DNA of 64,000 nt, from contig JAIVFU010000001.1 of assembly GCA_020829485.1 (NCBI GenBank), forward strand, positions 62,001-126,000, in the 5' to 3' direction. A model generated the notes under the pieces. The model made no database searches, was not told where the DNA came from, and saw nothing but the letters and a program-made list of their open reading frames with translations. Of the stretch, positions 36,165 to 45,423 are shown piece by piece. The DNA is from Nostoc sp. CHAB 5834 (GTDB lineage: Bacteria; Cyanobacteriota; Cyanobacteriia; Cyanobacteriales; Nostocaceae). A program made the position numbers and the translations under genes. Position 1 is the first letter of the stretch. Each line of letters opens with the position of its first letter.

Positions 36165-36800
36165 ATTGGGAATTTGATAAATCCAATTGGACATCATTTT
36201 TTGATATCCAGATTTAGTAACACTGGCAGTTATTGTTCTGCGACTAATTTCCGAACGTCCAGAGAATGACCAATCATTTTTAGTGAGGCTAGCACCAACA
36301 ACCTTGATAAAACGAAAGGGCTTTGGCTGAATACCTTGAACAGCGTCACTAGGACGGTTACTATCAAAAACAAATACCATCAGCCAAGTATCTTCGGGAT
36401 TATGACCCTGCCATCCACTCTGATAACGAGAAGCTTTTACTTCAATACCAATATGAGAATGCTGTACAGAGTTTTTAGGAAACATCCCAGCAGGAATTAA
36501 GTCAGGATGTCCGTTATGATATTGATTTTTAACCAGGCTAGAGCAGTATTTAGGAATATTGGAAATCATGAATTCTCCAACCATACTGCTAAAGTTGGCT
36601 GGCATCAGCATTACCTCAAGACGTTCCATTTCTTTACTGTAAAGCTGTTGATTAATAAAGCCTAAAAACTCTACAAAATTATTCATTGCCAAAACAATGT
36701 GTTCAATTGTACAGTCGTATGGCAGAGTCGCATTAAAATTAAAACCGTTACTCTCAATGGGGTGAGGTTGGCAGGCAATCAGCTCTAGTTCGCCGCTCAT
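36156..36800 (-). CDS. Putative type II restriction endonuclease
   Basis: A 214-residue protein with a PD-(D/E)XK site: HPD (P99-D100) and IEVK (E120-V-K122), spaced 19 residues apart, with QSGWQGHNPEDTWLMVFVFD following as the next core strand. The gene converges on the methyltransferase and overlaps its 3' end by 9 bases, the standard arrangement of a small type II system. I cannot place it in a named specificity group. No GATC or controller gene is seen nearby. ATG 36800 has GGAGG a few bases upstream (reading AGGAGGTG... complement at 36803-36810 region), supporting the start. Confidence 0.8.
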   Translation of the reverse strand: MSGELELIACQPHPIESNGFNFNATLPYDCTIEHIVLAMNNFVEFLGFINQQLYSKEMERLEVMLMPANFSSMVGEFMISNIPKYCSSLVKNQYHNGHPDLIPAGMFPKNSVQHSHIGIEVKASRYQSGWQGHNPEDTWLMVFVFDSNRPSDAVQGIQPKPFRFIKVVGASLTKNDWSFSGRSEISRRTITASVTKSGYQKMMSNWIYQIPNLP

Positions 36801-36856
36801 TTATGAGGAGGTGATGGATGTCATTAACAATACAAAATTCAAAAATCCCAAATTAA

Positions 36857-38422
36857 TTATCTTGGGGGATAATACTGCGGATTCGTAACTGGAGATTGAT
36901 AACCATTTGGGGGTACTGTACTTCCCATACTGTTGGGTACAGGATTCACAACAGGGGGCTGATAAACGCTCATGGGTACAGTGCCGGTTGTATTGTTAGG
37001 TAAACCAGGACTTACAACAGGGGGCTGATAACCATTTGCGGGTATTATGCTTGTGGTACTGTTGGGTGTAACAGCATTTTGGCTAAATTCTTGGTAGCTA
37101 ACACTAGAAATTGAGTTAATCAATTTTTCGGCGCGAGGGTCATTATTGGGACGTTGTACCATGACTGAGGCTATGTAGCGTTTGCCAGTTGGAACAATAA
37201 TTAAACCTGCATCTGCCAGCATAGTACCAATATCGCCCGTTTTGTGGTAAATTCTTGCGCCTGTTCCCAAACCGGATGGTAGCAGAGTGTTTCTCTGAGT
37301 GCGACGCAAGATATCGAGCATTAAATCGCGTGATGGCATACTCACTAAATTTCCCTGACTCACAATAGCCATCAAATTCCCCAATTCCCTCGGAGTAGTG
37401 GTGTTTGTCCCTTGCAAATCCGGGAGTTGATTACGAATTGTTGTGGTTGTTAATCCCCAAGTGCGGAAACGCTGGTTTAAGGCATCTATTCCTCCCAGTC
37501 GCGCAATCAGCATATTTGTCGCCGTGTTATCACTGACGGTAATCATTTTTGTAGCGACTTCCAGAGCGGCGTACTGGGTTCCGGCTGGTTGGCGTTGCAG
37601 AGTTCCCGAACCGCCAGCAACCATATCCTGTTGCATGGTCAGCATTTCATCAAGGCGAATTTTCCCCGCGTCCACATCCTGAAAAAAGGCAATCAAAATC
37701 GGCACTTTAATTGTGCTAGCTGCCGAAAAACTGTTAGAGGCATTGACATCTACATAATTACCAGTATCTAAATCTAATAAGAAAACTCCGGGTGTAAGAT
37801 TTGGGTTAGTCGCCGCCAAATTTTGCACAGCACTTTTCAAAGAGCTAATTTCCTGGGATAAGTACAGACTCGAAGCTGCAACTGGGGGAGTTTGGGTTGG
37901 TTGTGGCTGCGATCGCGTTACATTACTATTAGGTTGCGGCGCAGAAGTTGTGCTGATGCGATTAGCGGGGTCTAATACTGACAATGCTGTGCCAACAATT
38001 GCACCCATGCCAACACCCACAATCAACAACCGCACAATATACAACAAGGTTTTGGCCATTGGTTTTAACCGTGTCTTGGGCGATAAACGCCTGCCGATTT
38101 TTGGCTTTTCCATCCGCACTGTTTTCACCATCACAGCACCCGGTCGAAAGGGAGGAATTTTGCCCTTCACACTAGGTATTGGTTTTACTGCTCTTGGCAT
38201 GACTAACCCCGATTTTACCCTCCGTGTAGCACCGGGGATTGGGGGAGGACTGATCGGATTTTTTGGGCGTGTTAGCGCCGCTTCTCGTCCATTTGCAGGT
38301 TGCTGCTGGTTGTTAGCTTTAACTTTCTTCTTTACCACTTTTTGGACTTTTTGTGGCGGCTGGCGGCGATTTAAGGGTTGACGCCGCGAGAAAGCTGTTA
38401 GTTCGTCACTTGACTCTGACAC
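36857..38422 (-). CDS. Membrane-anchored class A beta-lactamase-like serine hydrolase
   Basis: The 521-residue protein has a basic, proline-rich cytoplasmic N-terminus (about 1-125), a membrane anchor (about 126-147, LLYIVRLLIVGVGMGAIVGTA), a linker, and an exported serine-hydrolase domain with S236-T-I-K239, S297-D-N299 and K394-T-G396, the three penicillin-binding motifs in order. The Glu166-type omega loop is replaced by PDLQGTNTTTPREL, so true beta-lactamase activity is doubtful; a transpeptidase/carboxypeptidase-like or resistance role is possible. The C-terminal 80 residues are a Pro/Asn/Tyr repeat (NGYQPPV three times, variants). The RR/K-rich N-terminus (KKKVKANNQQQP) is unusually long. 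Confidence 0.85.
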   Translation of the reverse strand: MSESSDELTAFSRRQPLNRRQPPQKVQKVVKKKVKANNQQQPANGREAALTRPKNPISPPPIPGATRRVKSGLVMPRAVKPIPSVKGKIPPFRPGAVMVKTVRMEKPKIGRRLSPKTRLKPMAKTLLYIVRLLIVGVGMGAIVGTALSVLDPANRISTTSAPQPNSNVTRSQPQPTQTPPVAASSLYLSQEISSLKSAVQNLAATNPNLTPGVFLLDLDTGNYVDVNASNSFSAASTIKVPILIAFFQDVDAGKIRLDEMLTMQQDMVAGGSGTLQRQPAGTQYAALEVATKMITVSDNTATNMLIARLGGIDALNQRFRTWGLTTTTIRNQLPDLQGTNTTTPRELGNLMAIVSQGNLVSMPSRDLMLDILRRTQRNTLLPSGLGTGARIYHKTGDIGTMLADAGLIIVPTGKRYIASVMVQRPNNDPRAEKLINSISSVSYQEFSQNAVTPNSTTSIIPANGYQPPVVSPGLPNNTTGTVPMSVYQPPVVNPVPNSMGSTVPPNGYQSPVTNPQYYPPR

Positions 38423-38596
38423 AGTTACTCCTTGTGACCCACTTGGCTGTTTTCTTGCAGACTCCTAACCCAAAACTTAATCTTTAAGCAAATATTAATA
38501 CTCAAATTCCACTTTGCCACTAAGTAGCATTTTTGTGTTTAGTTTAAGCCATATTAAATATTTTGGGGGATGATTGCGTATATATTAAACAAATAA

Positions 38597-39337
38597 TTAC
38601 AAGTTTTCACCACCCTTCTGGTTTTTAAGGGCCCATTCTACCTGCTGCAAAATCCCTCGCAGCATATATACTTCGCCTGTTTTCAGGTGAGCGCGATTAT
38701 ATATTTGGCGAAATTTTTCCATCCGACTAGCTGCCGTATGGGGATATACATAACCAATTTTTAATAATAATGATTCTAATTGCTGATAGTATCCTTCCAC
38801 AACATCTAAGGGGGCTAGTTCAGTTTGGGTTAAGGTTTTAGTGTCAGGTTGCTGGGTACATTGTGACAATTCATAACAACAGATTGCTACGGCAGTGGCT
38901 AAATTGAGGGCTACATAATCTGGACTTGTGGGAATGCCAACAAACCTTTGTGCATAATTTAATTCTTCATTGCTTAATCCCCGGTCTTCCCTGCCAAAAA
39001 TCAGTGCTGCGGGTTCTTCTGGTTCCTCCAGTAACCAGGGTAGTGCAGTGCGGGGGTTTTCTAAGGGCGTTTCCCAACTCCGAACGCGACCAGTGGTAGC
39101 GATCGCTCGTACACATCCATGCAATGCTTCTGGTAATGTCGGCACTAATACCGCAGATTCGATAATTTCTTGAGCATGAACAGCCATCATCAAAGCTTCC
39201 GTCGATAACGGATCGCATTGGGGGTTCACTAATACTAAATTATATAGCCCGAAATTTTTCATTACCCTAGCGATCGCTCCGATATTTATCGGCCCAGCTG
39301 GCTCTACCAACACAATTCTTAATCCAGCCAAGCCCAT
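38597..39337 (-). CDS. TrmJ-like SPOUT RNA 2'-O-methyltransferase
   Basis: The 246-residue protein has the SpoU/TrmH-type SPOUT fold: LVEPAGPINIGAIARVMKNFGL (motif 1), GREDRGLSNEEL (motif 2) and IPTSPDYVALNLATAVAICCYEL (motif 3, knot). The C-terminal helices (LESLLLKIGYV, RMEKFRQIYNRAHL, MLRGILQQVEWAL) are characteristic of the TrmJ subgroup, which methylates position 32 of tRNA using AdoMet. The start at ATG 39337 is fixed by AGGAGG six bases upstream; the in-frame ATG at 39361 is further out. Single gene, downstream of the beta-lactamase-like gene's promoter region. Confidence 0.9.
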   Translation of the reverse strand: MGLAGLRIVLVEPAGPINIGAIARVMKNFGLYNLVLVNPQCDPLSTEALMMAVHAQEIIESAVLVPTLPEALHGCVRAIATTGRVRSWETPLENPRTALPWLLEEPEEPAALIFGREDRGLSNEELNYAQRFVGIPTSPDYVALNLATAVAICCYELSQCTQQPDTKTLTQTELAPLDVVEGYYQQLESLLLKIGYVYPHTAASRMEKFRQIYNRAHLKTGEVYMLRGILQQVEWALKNQKGGENL

Positions 39338-39421
39338 TTTTTGCCTCCTGCGATCGCACAAATGATATTTTTAGGCTAATTCTCAGCATTGTGATGTCCT
39401 GCTAAAAAGTTTCCTTGACAT

Positions 39422-39579
39422 CATTCTAGCTTTGCAGGTAAATGCCTACGGCAGGTGTAATGAACAATCTCATGGGGAAAAAAAGCAACTCCTGCGGGTA
39501 ACTGGCAATATTCACATCTGTAGTTGGCGCGTTCTTCTACTAATCGGCGAAGAACAACCGGAATATAGGTTGTACTCAC
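39422..39579 (-). pseudogene. HNH endonuclease 5' fragment, frameshifted
   Basis: GTG 39579 opens STTYIPVVLRRLVEERANYRCEYCQLPAGVAFFP, the N-terminal part of a common cyanobacterial HNH nuclease with its first CxxC pair. After FFP the frame must shift by one base to give HEIVH, the start of the HNH motif, so a poly-T slippage has broken it (TAG at 39427). Little beyond H-E-I is left: no second zinc pair. The start overlaps the last bases of the upstream antitoxin-like gene's stop region, the usual two-gene pairing. Confidence 0.75.
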
Positions 39580-39581
39580 GG

Positions 39582-39923
39582 TCAACTGGTCAAATAAGGT
39601 AAGTTACCTGCTTTAATCATCCCAACTAAATGTTCAATACGTTCATACTCATCTAATTCTTTCAACTCGGTTGGTGTGAGTTCACCTGCGTTACTGCGTC
39701 CTAGCAAGGTACGCAACCGTTCTTGCATTTCGGGAGTGGGTTTAAATTCAGCAATTTGTTCAGGAGTGGGGTTGCTGGCTAAAAAATCTAGGATATATCG
39801 GTAAACTTGTGCTGGTATAGCTGGTTGTTTGAGGCTCAAAGCAAGTAGTTCAGGTAAGCGATCGCCTACTTGTGCTAGTTGTTGAGATAATTCCTCTGAT
39901 ACTTCCAGGGTAATTCTCGGCAT
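39582..39923 (-). CDS. Antitoxin-like protein of an HNH-associated pair
   Basis: A 113-residue acidic protein beginning MPRITLEVSEELSQQLAQVG, followed by RLPELLALSL, YRYILDFLASNPTPEQIAEF, TPEMQERLRTLL, and ELKELDEYERIEHLVGMIKAGNL. The N-terminal strand plus helix resembles an RHH-type or antitoxin start, and in cyanobacteria such genes commonly precede an HNH nuclease. ATG 39923, with AGGAAA upstream, is preferred to the in-frame ATG at 39992. Its partner nuclease is broken. Function unproven. Confidence 0.7.
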   Translation of the reverse strand: MPRITLEVSEELSQQLAQVGDRLPELLALSLKQPAIPAQVYRYILDFLASNPTPEQIAEFKPTPEMQERLRTLLGRSNAGELTPTELKELDEYERIEHLVGMIKAGNLPYLTS

Positions 39924-40079
39924 AGTGTGCTTTCCTGAAGTGTGACTTTCTCCCCATTGTAAACATTGATTTTTACAGTCAGTGGTTTGCAACCTGAGAT
40001 GATGAAATTACTGAACCATTAGCAGGATAACAGAGGCTATATTCAGTTTTCAAGGATATAAGTGTATCTACTATTGATT

Positions 40080-41522
40080 ATGAATCAGCCGACAATAAAA
40101 TCTTGGCAAGAAGTTCTCGCTACATTTAAAAAAATCTGGGGTTATGAAGATTTCCGTCCGCCACAAGGAGAAATTGTCAGCAGTTTATTGGCACAAAAAG
40201 ATGCGCTGATTATTATGCCTACAGGTGGCGGAAAGTCAATTTGTTTTCAACTTCCCGCACTACTACAAACAGGATTAACTTTGGTAGTTTCGCCCTTAGT
40301 AGCGTTAATGGAAAATCAAGTTCAGGAACTATTACAAAGCAATCAAAAAGCAGCACTTTTGCATAGTGAATTACCTTCATTTCAACGCCGTGCAACTCTG
40401 CAAGCTTTAGAACGTCAACAGCTAAGATTGCTTTATTTATCCCCAGAAACTTTGCTAAGTGCGCCAGTGTGGGAGAGATTATCTCAGCCGCAATTGCAAA
40501 TTAATGGCTTAATTTTAGATGAAGCTCATTGTTTAGTGCAGTGGGGAGACACGTTTCGCCCAGCTTATCGCAGATTAGGGGCTGTGCGTCCGGCATTGCT
40601 AAAATCAAAACCACCAGGAACAAAAATCAGCATCGCTGCTTTTACCGCTACTGCTGACCCCTTAGCGCAAAAGATTATTCAAACAGTTTTACAATTACAG
40701 CAACCAGAAATTTTCCGTTTGAATCCCTACCGTCCGAATTTATATCCCAGCGTTTGCATTGCTTGGACACCACGAGGTAGAAAACAACAATTATTAAAGT
40801 TTATTCAAAATAGACCGCAACAATCGGGGTTAGTTTATGTTCGCACTCGGAGAGATAGCGAAGATTTAGCCCAATGGTTAGCAGACATGGGTTATGCAAC
40901 AGCTAGTTATCATGCAGGATTGGGTGCAAGCGAACGCCGTGAAGTAGAAGTAAGCTGGTTAGGTGGCAAAATTCCCTTTGTTGTTTGTACCTGTGCATTT
41001 GGTATGGGGATTAATAAAAGCAATGTCAGGTGGGTTGCCCATTTTCACGCGCCACATTTGCTATCTGAATATGTGCAAGAAATAGGCAGGGCTGGAAGGG
41101 ATGGGAAACCGGCAGAAGCGTTAACTTTGATAAGTGAACCTACGGGATGGTTAGATCCAGGGGATAAGCAAAGACAGGAATTTTTTCAAGAAAAAATGCG
41201 ATCGCAACAGCAAATAGCGCAGCAACTTGTGAAAAAATTACCAAAACAGGGAGAAGTGAATGCAGTAACCCGACAATTTCCTGAAGGTGCTACGGCGCTA
41301 GCTTTACTCCATAGCAGTGGTCAGCTAAACTGGCTTGATCCTTTTCATTACACCATTGCTCAAAAAGCCGGAAATCAGCCAGCGACACAATTACACGCTG
41401 CTAAACAGATGCATCAATATCTAACAACTAAGCAGTGTCGCTGGCAGTTTTTGCTAAATGCCTTTGGTTTTGACAAAGAAGCAGCTAACTTGCGTTGCGG
41501 ACATTGTGATAATTGCCGCTAA
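40080..41522 (+). CDS. recQ: RecQ-family ATP-dependent DNA helicase
   Basis: The 480-residue protein has RecQ motifs: motif 0 FRPPQGEIVSSLL, Walker A MPTGGGKS, motif II DEAHC, motif III AFTATADP, VVSPLVALMENQV, and motif VI QEIGRAGRDGK. The zinc-binding domain begins after the helicase core (CRWQFLLNAFGF... then LRCGHCDNC at the very end). No HRDC domain follows; the protein stops right after the last cysteine. It unwinds DNA 3' to 5' in recombination and repair. ATG 40080 starts MNQPTIKSW; the earlier in-frame start at 40062 is less likely. Confidence 0.93.
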   Translation: MNQPTIKSWQEVLATFKKIWGYEDFRPPQGEIVSSLLAQKDALIIMPTGGGKSICFQLPALLQTGLTLVVSPLVALMENQVQELLQSNQKAALLHSELPSFQRRATLQALERQQLRLLYLSPETLLSAPVWERLSQPQLQINGLILDEAHCLVQWGDTFRPAYRRLGAVRPALLKSKPPGTKISIAAFTATADPLAQKIIQTVLQLQQPEIFRLNPYRPNLYPSVCIAWTPRGRKQQLLKFIQNRPQQSGLVYVRTRRDSEDLAQWLADMGYATASYHAGLGASERREVEVSWLGGKIPFVVCTCAFGMGINKSNVRWVAHFHAPHLLSEYVQEIGRAGRDGKPAEALTLISEPTGWLDPGDKQRQEFFQEKMRSQQQIAQQLVKKLPKQGEVNAVTRQFPEGATALALLHSSGQLNWLDPFHYTIAQKAGNQPATQLHAAKQMHQYLTTKQCRWQFLLNAFGFDKEAANLRCGHCDNCR

Positions 41523-41645
41523 GTAGGTAGGCGTAAATAATTATCGTTGGGATAAGGCAGGGGGTAGGGGAGAAAAGAGTTTGAGCCTTGTTTACTTTTC
41601 TTCATCCAGTTTTGTTTTTTTATGCCCACCTACTTAAGTTAAAAG

Positions 41646-41690
41646 GGCGGTTATAAACCAATATGCTTGGGTTAGCGCCAAAAACCTATA
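41646..41690. repeat. Partial copy of the 54-kb inverted-repeat element
   Basis: GGTTATAAACCAATATGC and GCTTGGGTTAGCGCCAAAAACC align with 54017-54056 with few differences. Only the left end is present. Confidence 0.65.
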
Positions 41691-41695
41691 AGCTG

Positions 41696-41771
41696 CGTAG
41701 GTTAGGTTGAGGAACGAAACCCAACATTTCCGGGGCTTTGTTGGGTTGCGCTTTGCTTAACCCAACCTACA
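41696..41771. repeat. Dispersed GTAGGTTGGGTT inverted repeat
   Basis: GTAGGTTAGGTTGAGGAACG and its imperfect complement TTAACCCAACCTAC enclose a smaller CCCAACA/TGTTGGG stem. Similar GGTTGGGTTGAGG elements occur at 58973-59007 and about 55924. Confidence 0.7.
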
Positions 41772-41812
41772 AATTTTCTTAACTAATACCCTTGGGAGCG
41801 TCAAAAACGTCA

Positions 41813-42090
41813 GCGAGTATAAAAGTACTCATTCACGAGTATAAAAGACTCGTCAGCGAGTATCAAAAACTCATTCACGAGTATAAAAGACTCATTTACG
41901 AGTATCAAAGACTCGTCGGCGAGTATAAAAGACTCATTCACGAGTATCAAAGACTCGTCGGCGAGTATAAAAGACTCATTTACGAGTATCAAAGACTCGT
42001 CGGCGAGTATAAAAGACTCATTCACGAGTATCAAAGACTCGTCAGCGAGTATAAAAGACTCATTCACGAGTATCAAAGACTCATTTACTA
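41813..42090. repeat. 21-bp tandem repeat array, about 13 units
   Basis: Units of GAGTATAAAAGACTC or GAGTATCAAAGACTC plus a six-base linker (ATTCAC, ATTTAC, GTCGGC or GTCAGC) alternate, giving a 42-bp higher order. Each unit is an imperfect hairpin (GAGT/ACTC). Both strands are open in repeat frames (EYKRLIH-type heptads), but there is no SD at the TTG 41792 start, so a non-coding array is preferred. It has the same period and layout as the array at 1560-1917. Confidence 0.92.
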
Positions 42091-42174
42091 TTCTCCAATG
42101 AGGTTCACCCAATAGGATGAATTGTCATTTTCATAACCAAGTGACAATAAGGTAGTTAAGTAGAGGATAAAAAT

Positions 42175-44061
42175 ATGTCATCTGCTCAAGCGCCCTCCCT
42201 ACCACCGTTAATTCCGCGCGAAATTCTGTTTGGGAATCCTGAAAAAACCAGCCCACAAGTATCGCCTGATGGCAAGTACTTGGCATATATTGCCCCTGAT
42301 GAGAAAAATGTCTTGCAGGTTTGGTTGCGAACTATAGGACAAGAAGACGACCAGATACTAACTGCCGATAAAAAGCGCGGTATCCGCATTTTCTTCTGGA
42401 CTTATAACGCCGACCAGTTGATTTATATGCAGGACTCAGATGGCGACGAGAACTTTCACCTCCACTTGGTTAATATTCACTCCAAGATTGTGCGTGACTT
42501 AACGCCATTCCAGGGTGTAAAAGCCGAACTCGTGGAACTGGAACCCAAATTTCCAGAGCAAATGCTGGTAGCTTTGAACTTGAACAATCCCCAAAAGTTT
42601 GACGTTTACCGCATCAACCTAAAAAATGGTGCGGTTGAGTTCGACACTGACAACCCCGGTAATATTATCAGTTGGACATCTGACGCTGATTTCCAAATAC
42701 GTGCAGCGACAGCTAGCACAGCCGATGGCGGTTACGACCTCTTATTGCAGAAACCCGATAAGCAGTGGGAAATTCTTCGCCACTGGGGGTCAGAGGAAGA
42801 AGGGAATTCCGTAAGTTTCTCGGCTGATGGTAAAACCCTTTATATTCAAGGGAATCACGATGCTAACGCCAAACGTCTGCTAGCTGTTGACTTAGACACC
42901 CGTCAAGAAACTGTCATTGCTGAAGACCAGCAGTATGATGTCGTGGGGATAATCATTCAACCACTGACGCGAGTTATCCAAGCAGTTTCTTTCTACAAAG
43001 ATAAACAAGAATGGCAAGTAATTGACCAGAGTATCGCCGCAGATTTTGAGGAAATCGCTAAGGTGCGTCCTGGAGAATTCTCTGTAATTAGCCGCGACTT
43101 GGAAGATAAAACTTGGGCTTTAGCTTATAGAACTGACGATGGCCCAGTTTATTACTATGCCTATAACCGAGAGTCAAAAACTAGCACCTTCCTCTTTAGC
43201 AATCAACCCAAACTCGAAACGTTGCAGTTAGCTTCAATGCAACCGATTTCCTACGAAGCGCGGGATGGTTTAACTATCCACAGTTACCTTACAACTCCTG
43301 TCGGAATACCTACACAGAATCTCCCAACAGTACTCCTGGTTCATGGCGGCCCTTGGGCACGGGATACTTGGGGTTTTTCTCCCACAGCACAATGGCTAGC
43401 TAACCGGGGTTATACTGTTTTGCAAGTGAACTTTCGCGGCTCCACTGGCTACGGTAAAGCATTTTTGAATGCCGGAAATCGAGAATGGGCTGGCAAAATG
43501 CACGACGATTTGATTGACAGCGTGAATTGGTTAGTGGAAAAAGGTATTTCCGACCCGCAAAAGATTGCGATTATGGGGGGTTCTTATGGAGGTTACGCCA
43601 CTCTAGTAGGGTTAACTTTTACACCAGAAATCTTTGCGGCTGGTGTGGATATTGTGGGGCCAAGTAACCTAATTACTTTGATAGAAACTATACCGCCTTA
43701 TTGGGAACCATTGAAGGCAATGCTTTCTCATCGTGTCGGTAACTTAGAGACAGAAGAGGAGTTTTTGAAATCGCGATCGCCTTTATTCTTTGCTAACCGA
43801 ATTCAAAAACCTTTACTTATCGGTCAAGGTGCAAATGATCCGCGAGTGAAACAATCAGAAAGCGATCAAATTGTCAATGCAATGCAGCAGGCTGGTTTGC
43901 CAGTACAATATGCACTTTACACTGATGAAGGACATGGTTTTGCCAGACCAGAAAATCGGCTGCACTTTTTTGCGATCGCAGAAGAGTTTCTCGCCAAATA
44001 CTTAGGCGGGAGATTTGAACCTTTGGCAGATATCCCCGGTCATTCAGGAATTGTTAAATAA
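42175..44061 (+). CDS. S9-family (prolyl oligopeptidase-like) serine peptidase
   Basis: The 628-residue protein has an N-terminal beta-propeller (about 20-360, with repeated blades such as SPDGKYLAYIAPD, TYNADQLIYMQDSDGDENFH, FSADGKTLYI) and a C-terminal alpha/beta hydrolase domain with oxyanion-loop HGGPWARDTWGF, nucleophile S470 in GGSYGGYA, D555 in NDPRVK and H587 in EGHGFARPENR. No signal peptide, so cytoplasmic. Such enzymes cleave short peptides, often after proline or as acylaminoacyl/dipeptidyl peptidases. GAGGA before ATG 42175 supports the start. A decayed second copy of its last codons lies at 45742-45793. Confidence 0.92.
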   Translation: MSSAQAPSLPPLIPREILFGNPEKTSPQVSPDGKYLAYIAPDEKNVLQVWLRTIGQEDDQILTADKKRGIRIFFWTYNADQLIYMQDSDGDENFHLHLVNIHSKIVRDLTPFQGVKAELVELEPKFPEQMLVALNLNNPQKFDVYRINLKNGAVEFDTDNPGNIISWTSDADFQIRAATASTADGGYDLLLQKPDKQWEILRHWGSEEEGNSVSFSADGKTLYIQGNHDANAKRLLAVDLDTRQETVIAEDQQYDVVGIIIQPLTRVIQAVSFYKDKQEWQVIDQSIAADFEEIAKVRPGEFSVISRDLEDKTWALAYRTDDGPVYYYAYNRESKTSTFLFSNQPKLETLQLASMQPISYEARDGLTIHSYLTTPVGIPTQNLPTVLLVHGGPWARDTWGFSPTAQWLANRGYTVLQVNFRGSTGYGKAFLNAGNREWAGKMHDDLIDSVNWLVEKGISDPQKIAIMGGSYGGYATLVGLTFTPEIFAAGVDIVGPSNLITLIETIPPYWEPLKAMLSHRVGNLETEEEFLKSRSPLFFANRIQKPLLIGQGANDPRVKQSESDQIVNAMQQAGLPVQYALYTDEGHGFARPENRLHFFAIAEEFLAKYLGGRFEPLADIPGHSGIVK

Positions 44062-44208
44062 AGTCTCACGCATGGTGGTTAGTGTAATTCACTGGCCACC
44101 TTTTGGCTTAAGTTGACACACATAGACAATGCCGTGTCCCTAGGAGCCTCTGTGTTCATCTGTGGTTAAATATTTTTCTGTACTTTATCCATAATCAGGA
44201 AAACTATA
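44062..44208. repeat. Intergenic region with diverged MITE right end
   Basis: TTAAGTTGACAC at 44108-44119 begins a diverged copy of the right end of the elements at 16.6 and 28.5 kb (GACAATGCCGTGTCCC corresponds to GAGCAATGCTGTGCCCC). The left arm is not recognised. Confidence 0.55.
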
Positions 44209-45423
44209 GTGACACAAGAAGCTGAGGATATCCAGAAAGAGCAAGAAGTAGTTTCCTATAACGTTTTGACTCCCAGACAACAGAAGCAGCGATTAACAGA
44301 ACTGGCAACGGTGTTTTTACGACTGGGGACGATCGCTTTTGGTGGCCCTGCTGCCCACATCGCCATGATGGACAATGAAGTGGTGAATCGCCGTCAGTGG
44401 ATGAGCCGGGAGAAACTGCTAGATTTGTTAGGGATTACGAATTTGATTCCAGGCCCCAATTCGACGGAATTAGCGATTCACATTGGCTACGAACGAGCCG
44501 GATGGCGTGGTTTACTGGTTGCGGGTAGCTGCTTTATTCTACCTGCGATGCTGATAGTTTGGGCATTAGCCGCCATTTATGCTCGTTATCAAACAGTTCC
44601 CCAGGTAGAATGGCTGCTCTATGGAATTAAACCTGTAATTATTGCGATCGTGATTCAGGCTGTGTGGAATCTGGGGAAAAAGGCAGCTAAAGACGTGCCG
44701 ACGATCATTGCAGGGATGGTAGGAATCTCAGCGTATTTAGCTGGATTGAACGAAATTTTGGTGCTGATTTTACTAGGTATCGCTGTCATGCTAGTGAAGA
44801 ATTGGCAAGCTAGAGGACACACAAGCGGAGCATTACTATTACCTATTTCAGGTATTCTGGCGCAGGTTGGTAGTACAACAGTAGCAGTTACATCAGTCAG
44901 TTGGATTAGCGTCTTTGTCTTTTTTCTCAAAATTGGATGTGTTCTTTATGGCAGTGGTTATGTGTTGCTGGCATTTCTGCAACGGGATTTAGTTGAGCGC
45001 AACCAGTGGCTAACATCACAGCAGCTTTTAGATGCTGTAGCGATCGGGCAGTTTACACCGGGGCCTGTTTTCACCACCGCAACATTTATTGGGTATTTGC
45101 TAGCAGGAAATGCTGGGGCGATCGCTGGTACAATTGGCATTTTCTTGCCAGCTTTTCTGCTGGTTTGGGTGGTTAATCCTTGGGTTCCTAAGTTACGTCA
45201 ATCTTCTTGGGCAAGTGGATTTCTGGATGGTGTGAATGCGGCTTCTCTCGGATTAATGGCAGGAGTAACTTACACATTAGGACGAGCCGCGCTAGTGGAT
45301 TGGTTAACAATTATCGTAGCAATTGGGAGTGCGATCGCTGTGTTCAAATTTAAAATAAATTCTGCCTGGTTAGTACTGATAGGAGGAGCGATCGGATTTG
45401 CTTCACACATATTATTTGGCTGA
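44209..45423 (+). CDS. chrA: Chromate transporter ChrA (two-domain form)
   Basis: The 404-residue protein contains two CHR halves with about ten to twelve hydrophobic helices: the first half has FGGPAAHIAMMDNEVV and PGPNSTELAIHIGY, the second YGSGYVLLAFLQRDLVE and GQFTPGPVFTTATFIGYLLAG. This is the long-chain CHR family, membrane exporters of chromate that reduce its toxicity or transport sulphate-like ions. The cytoplasmic N-terminus (EAEDIQKEQEVVSYN) is short. GTG 44209 with AGGA upstream is the start. No chromate regulator lies beside it, so the physiological substrate is inference. Confidence 0.9.
   Translation: MTQEAEDIQKEQEVVSYNVLTPRQQKQRLTELATVFLRLGTIAFGGPAAHIAMMDNEVVNRRQWMSREKLLDLLGITNLIPGPNSTELAIHIGYERAGWRGLLVAGSCFILPAMLIVWALAAIYARYQTVPQVEWLLYGIKPVIIAIVIQAVWNLGKKAAKDVPTIIAGMVGISAYLAGLNEILVLILLGIAVMLVKNWQARGHTSGALLLPISGILAQVGSTTVAVTSVSWISVFVFFLKIGCVLYGSGYVLLAFLQRDLVERNQWLTSQQLLDAVAIGQFTPGPVFTTATFIGYLLAGNAGAIAGTIGIFLPAFLLVWVVNPWVPKLRQSSWASGFLDGVNAASLGLMAGVTYTLGRAALVDWLTIIVAIGSAIAVFKFKINSAWLVLIGGAIGFASHILFG

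Noticed and set aside
41813..42090. CRISPR array
   Set aside because: Units are contiguous with no unique spacers and no cas genes are in the window.
41792..42115. Coiled-coil-like heptad-repeat protein on either strand of the second array
   Set aside because: Heptad pattern follows from 21-base periodicity on both strands; TTG start without SD, end in non-repeat DNA without a domain.
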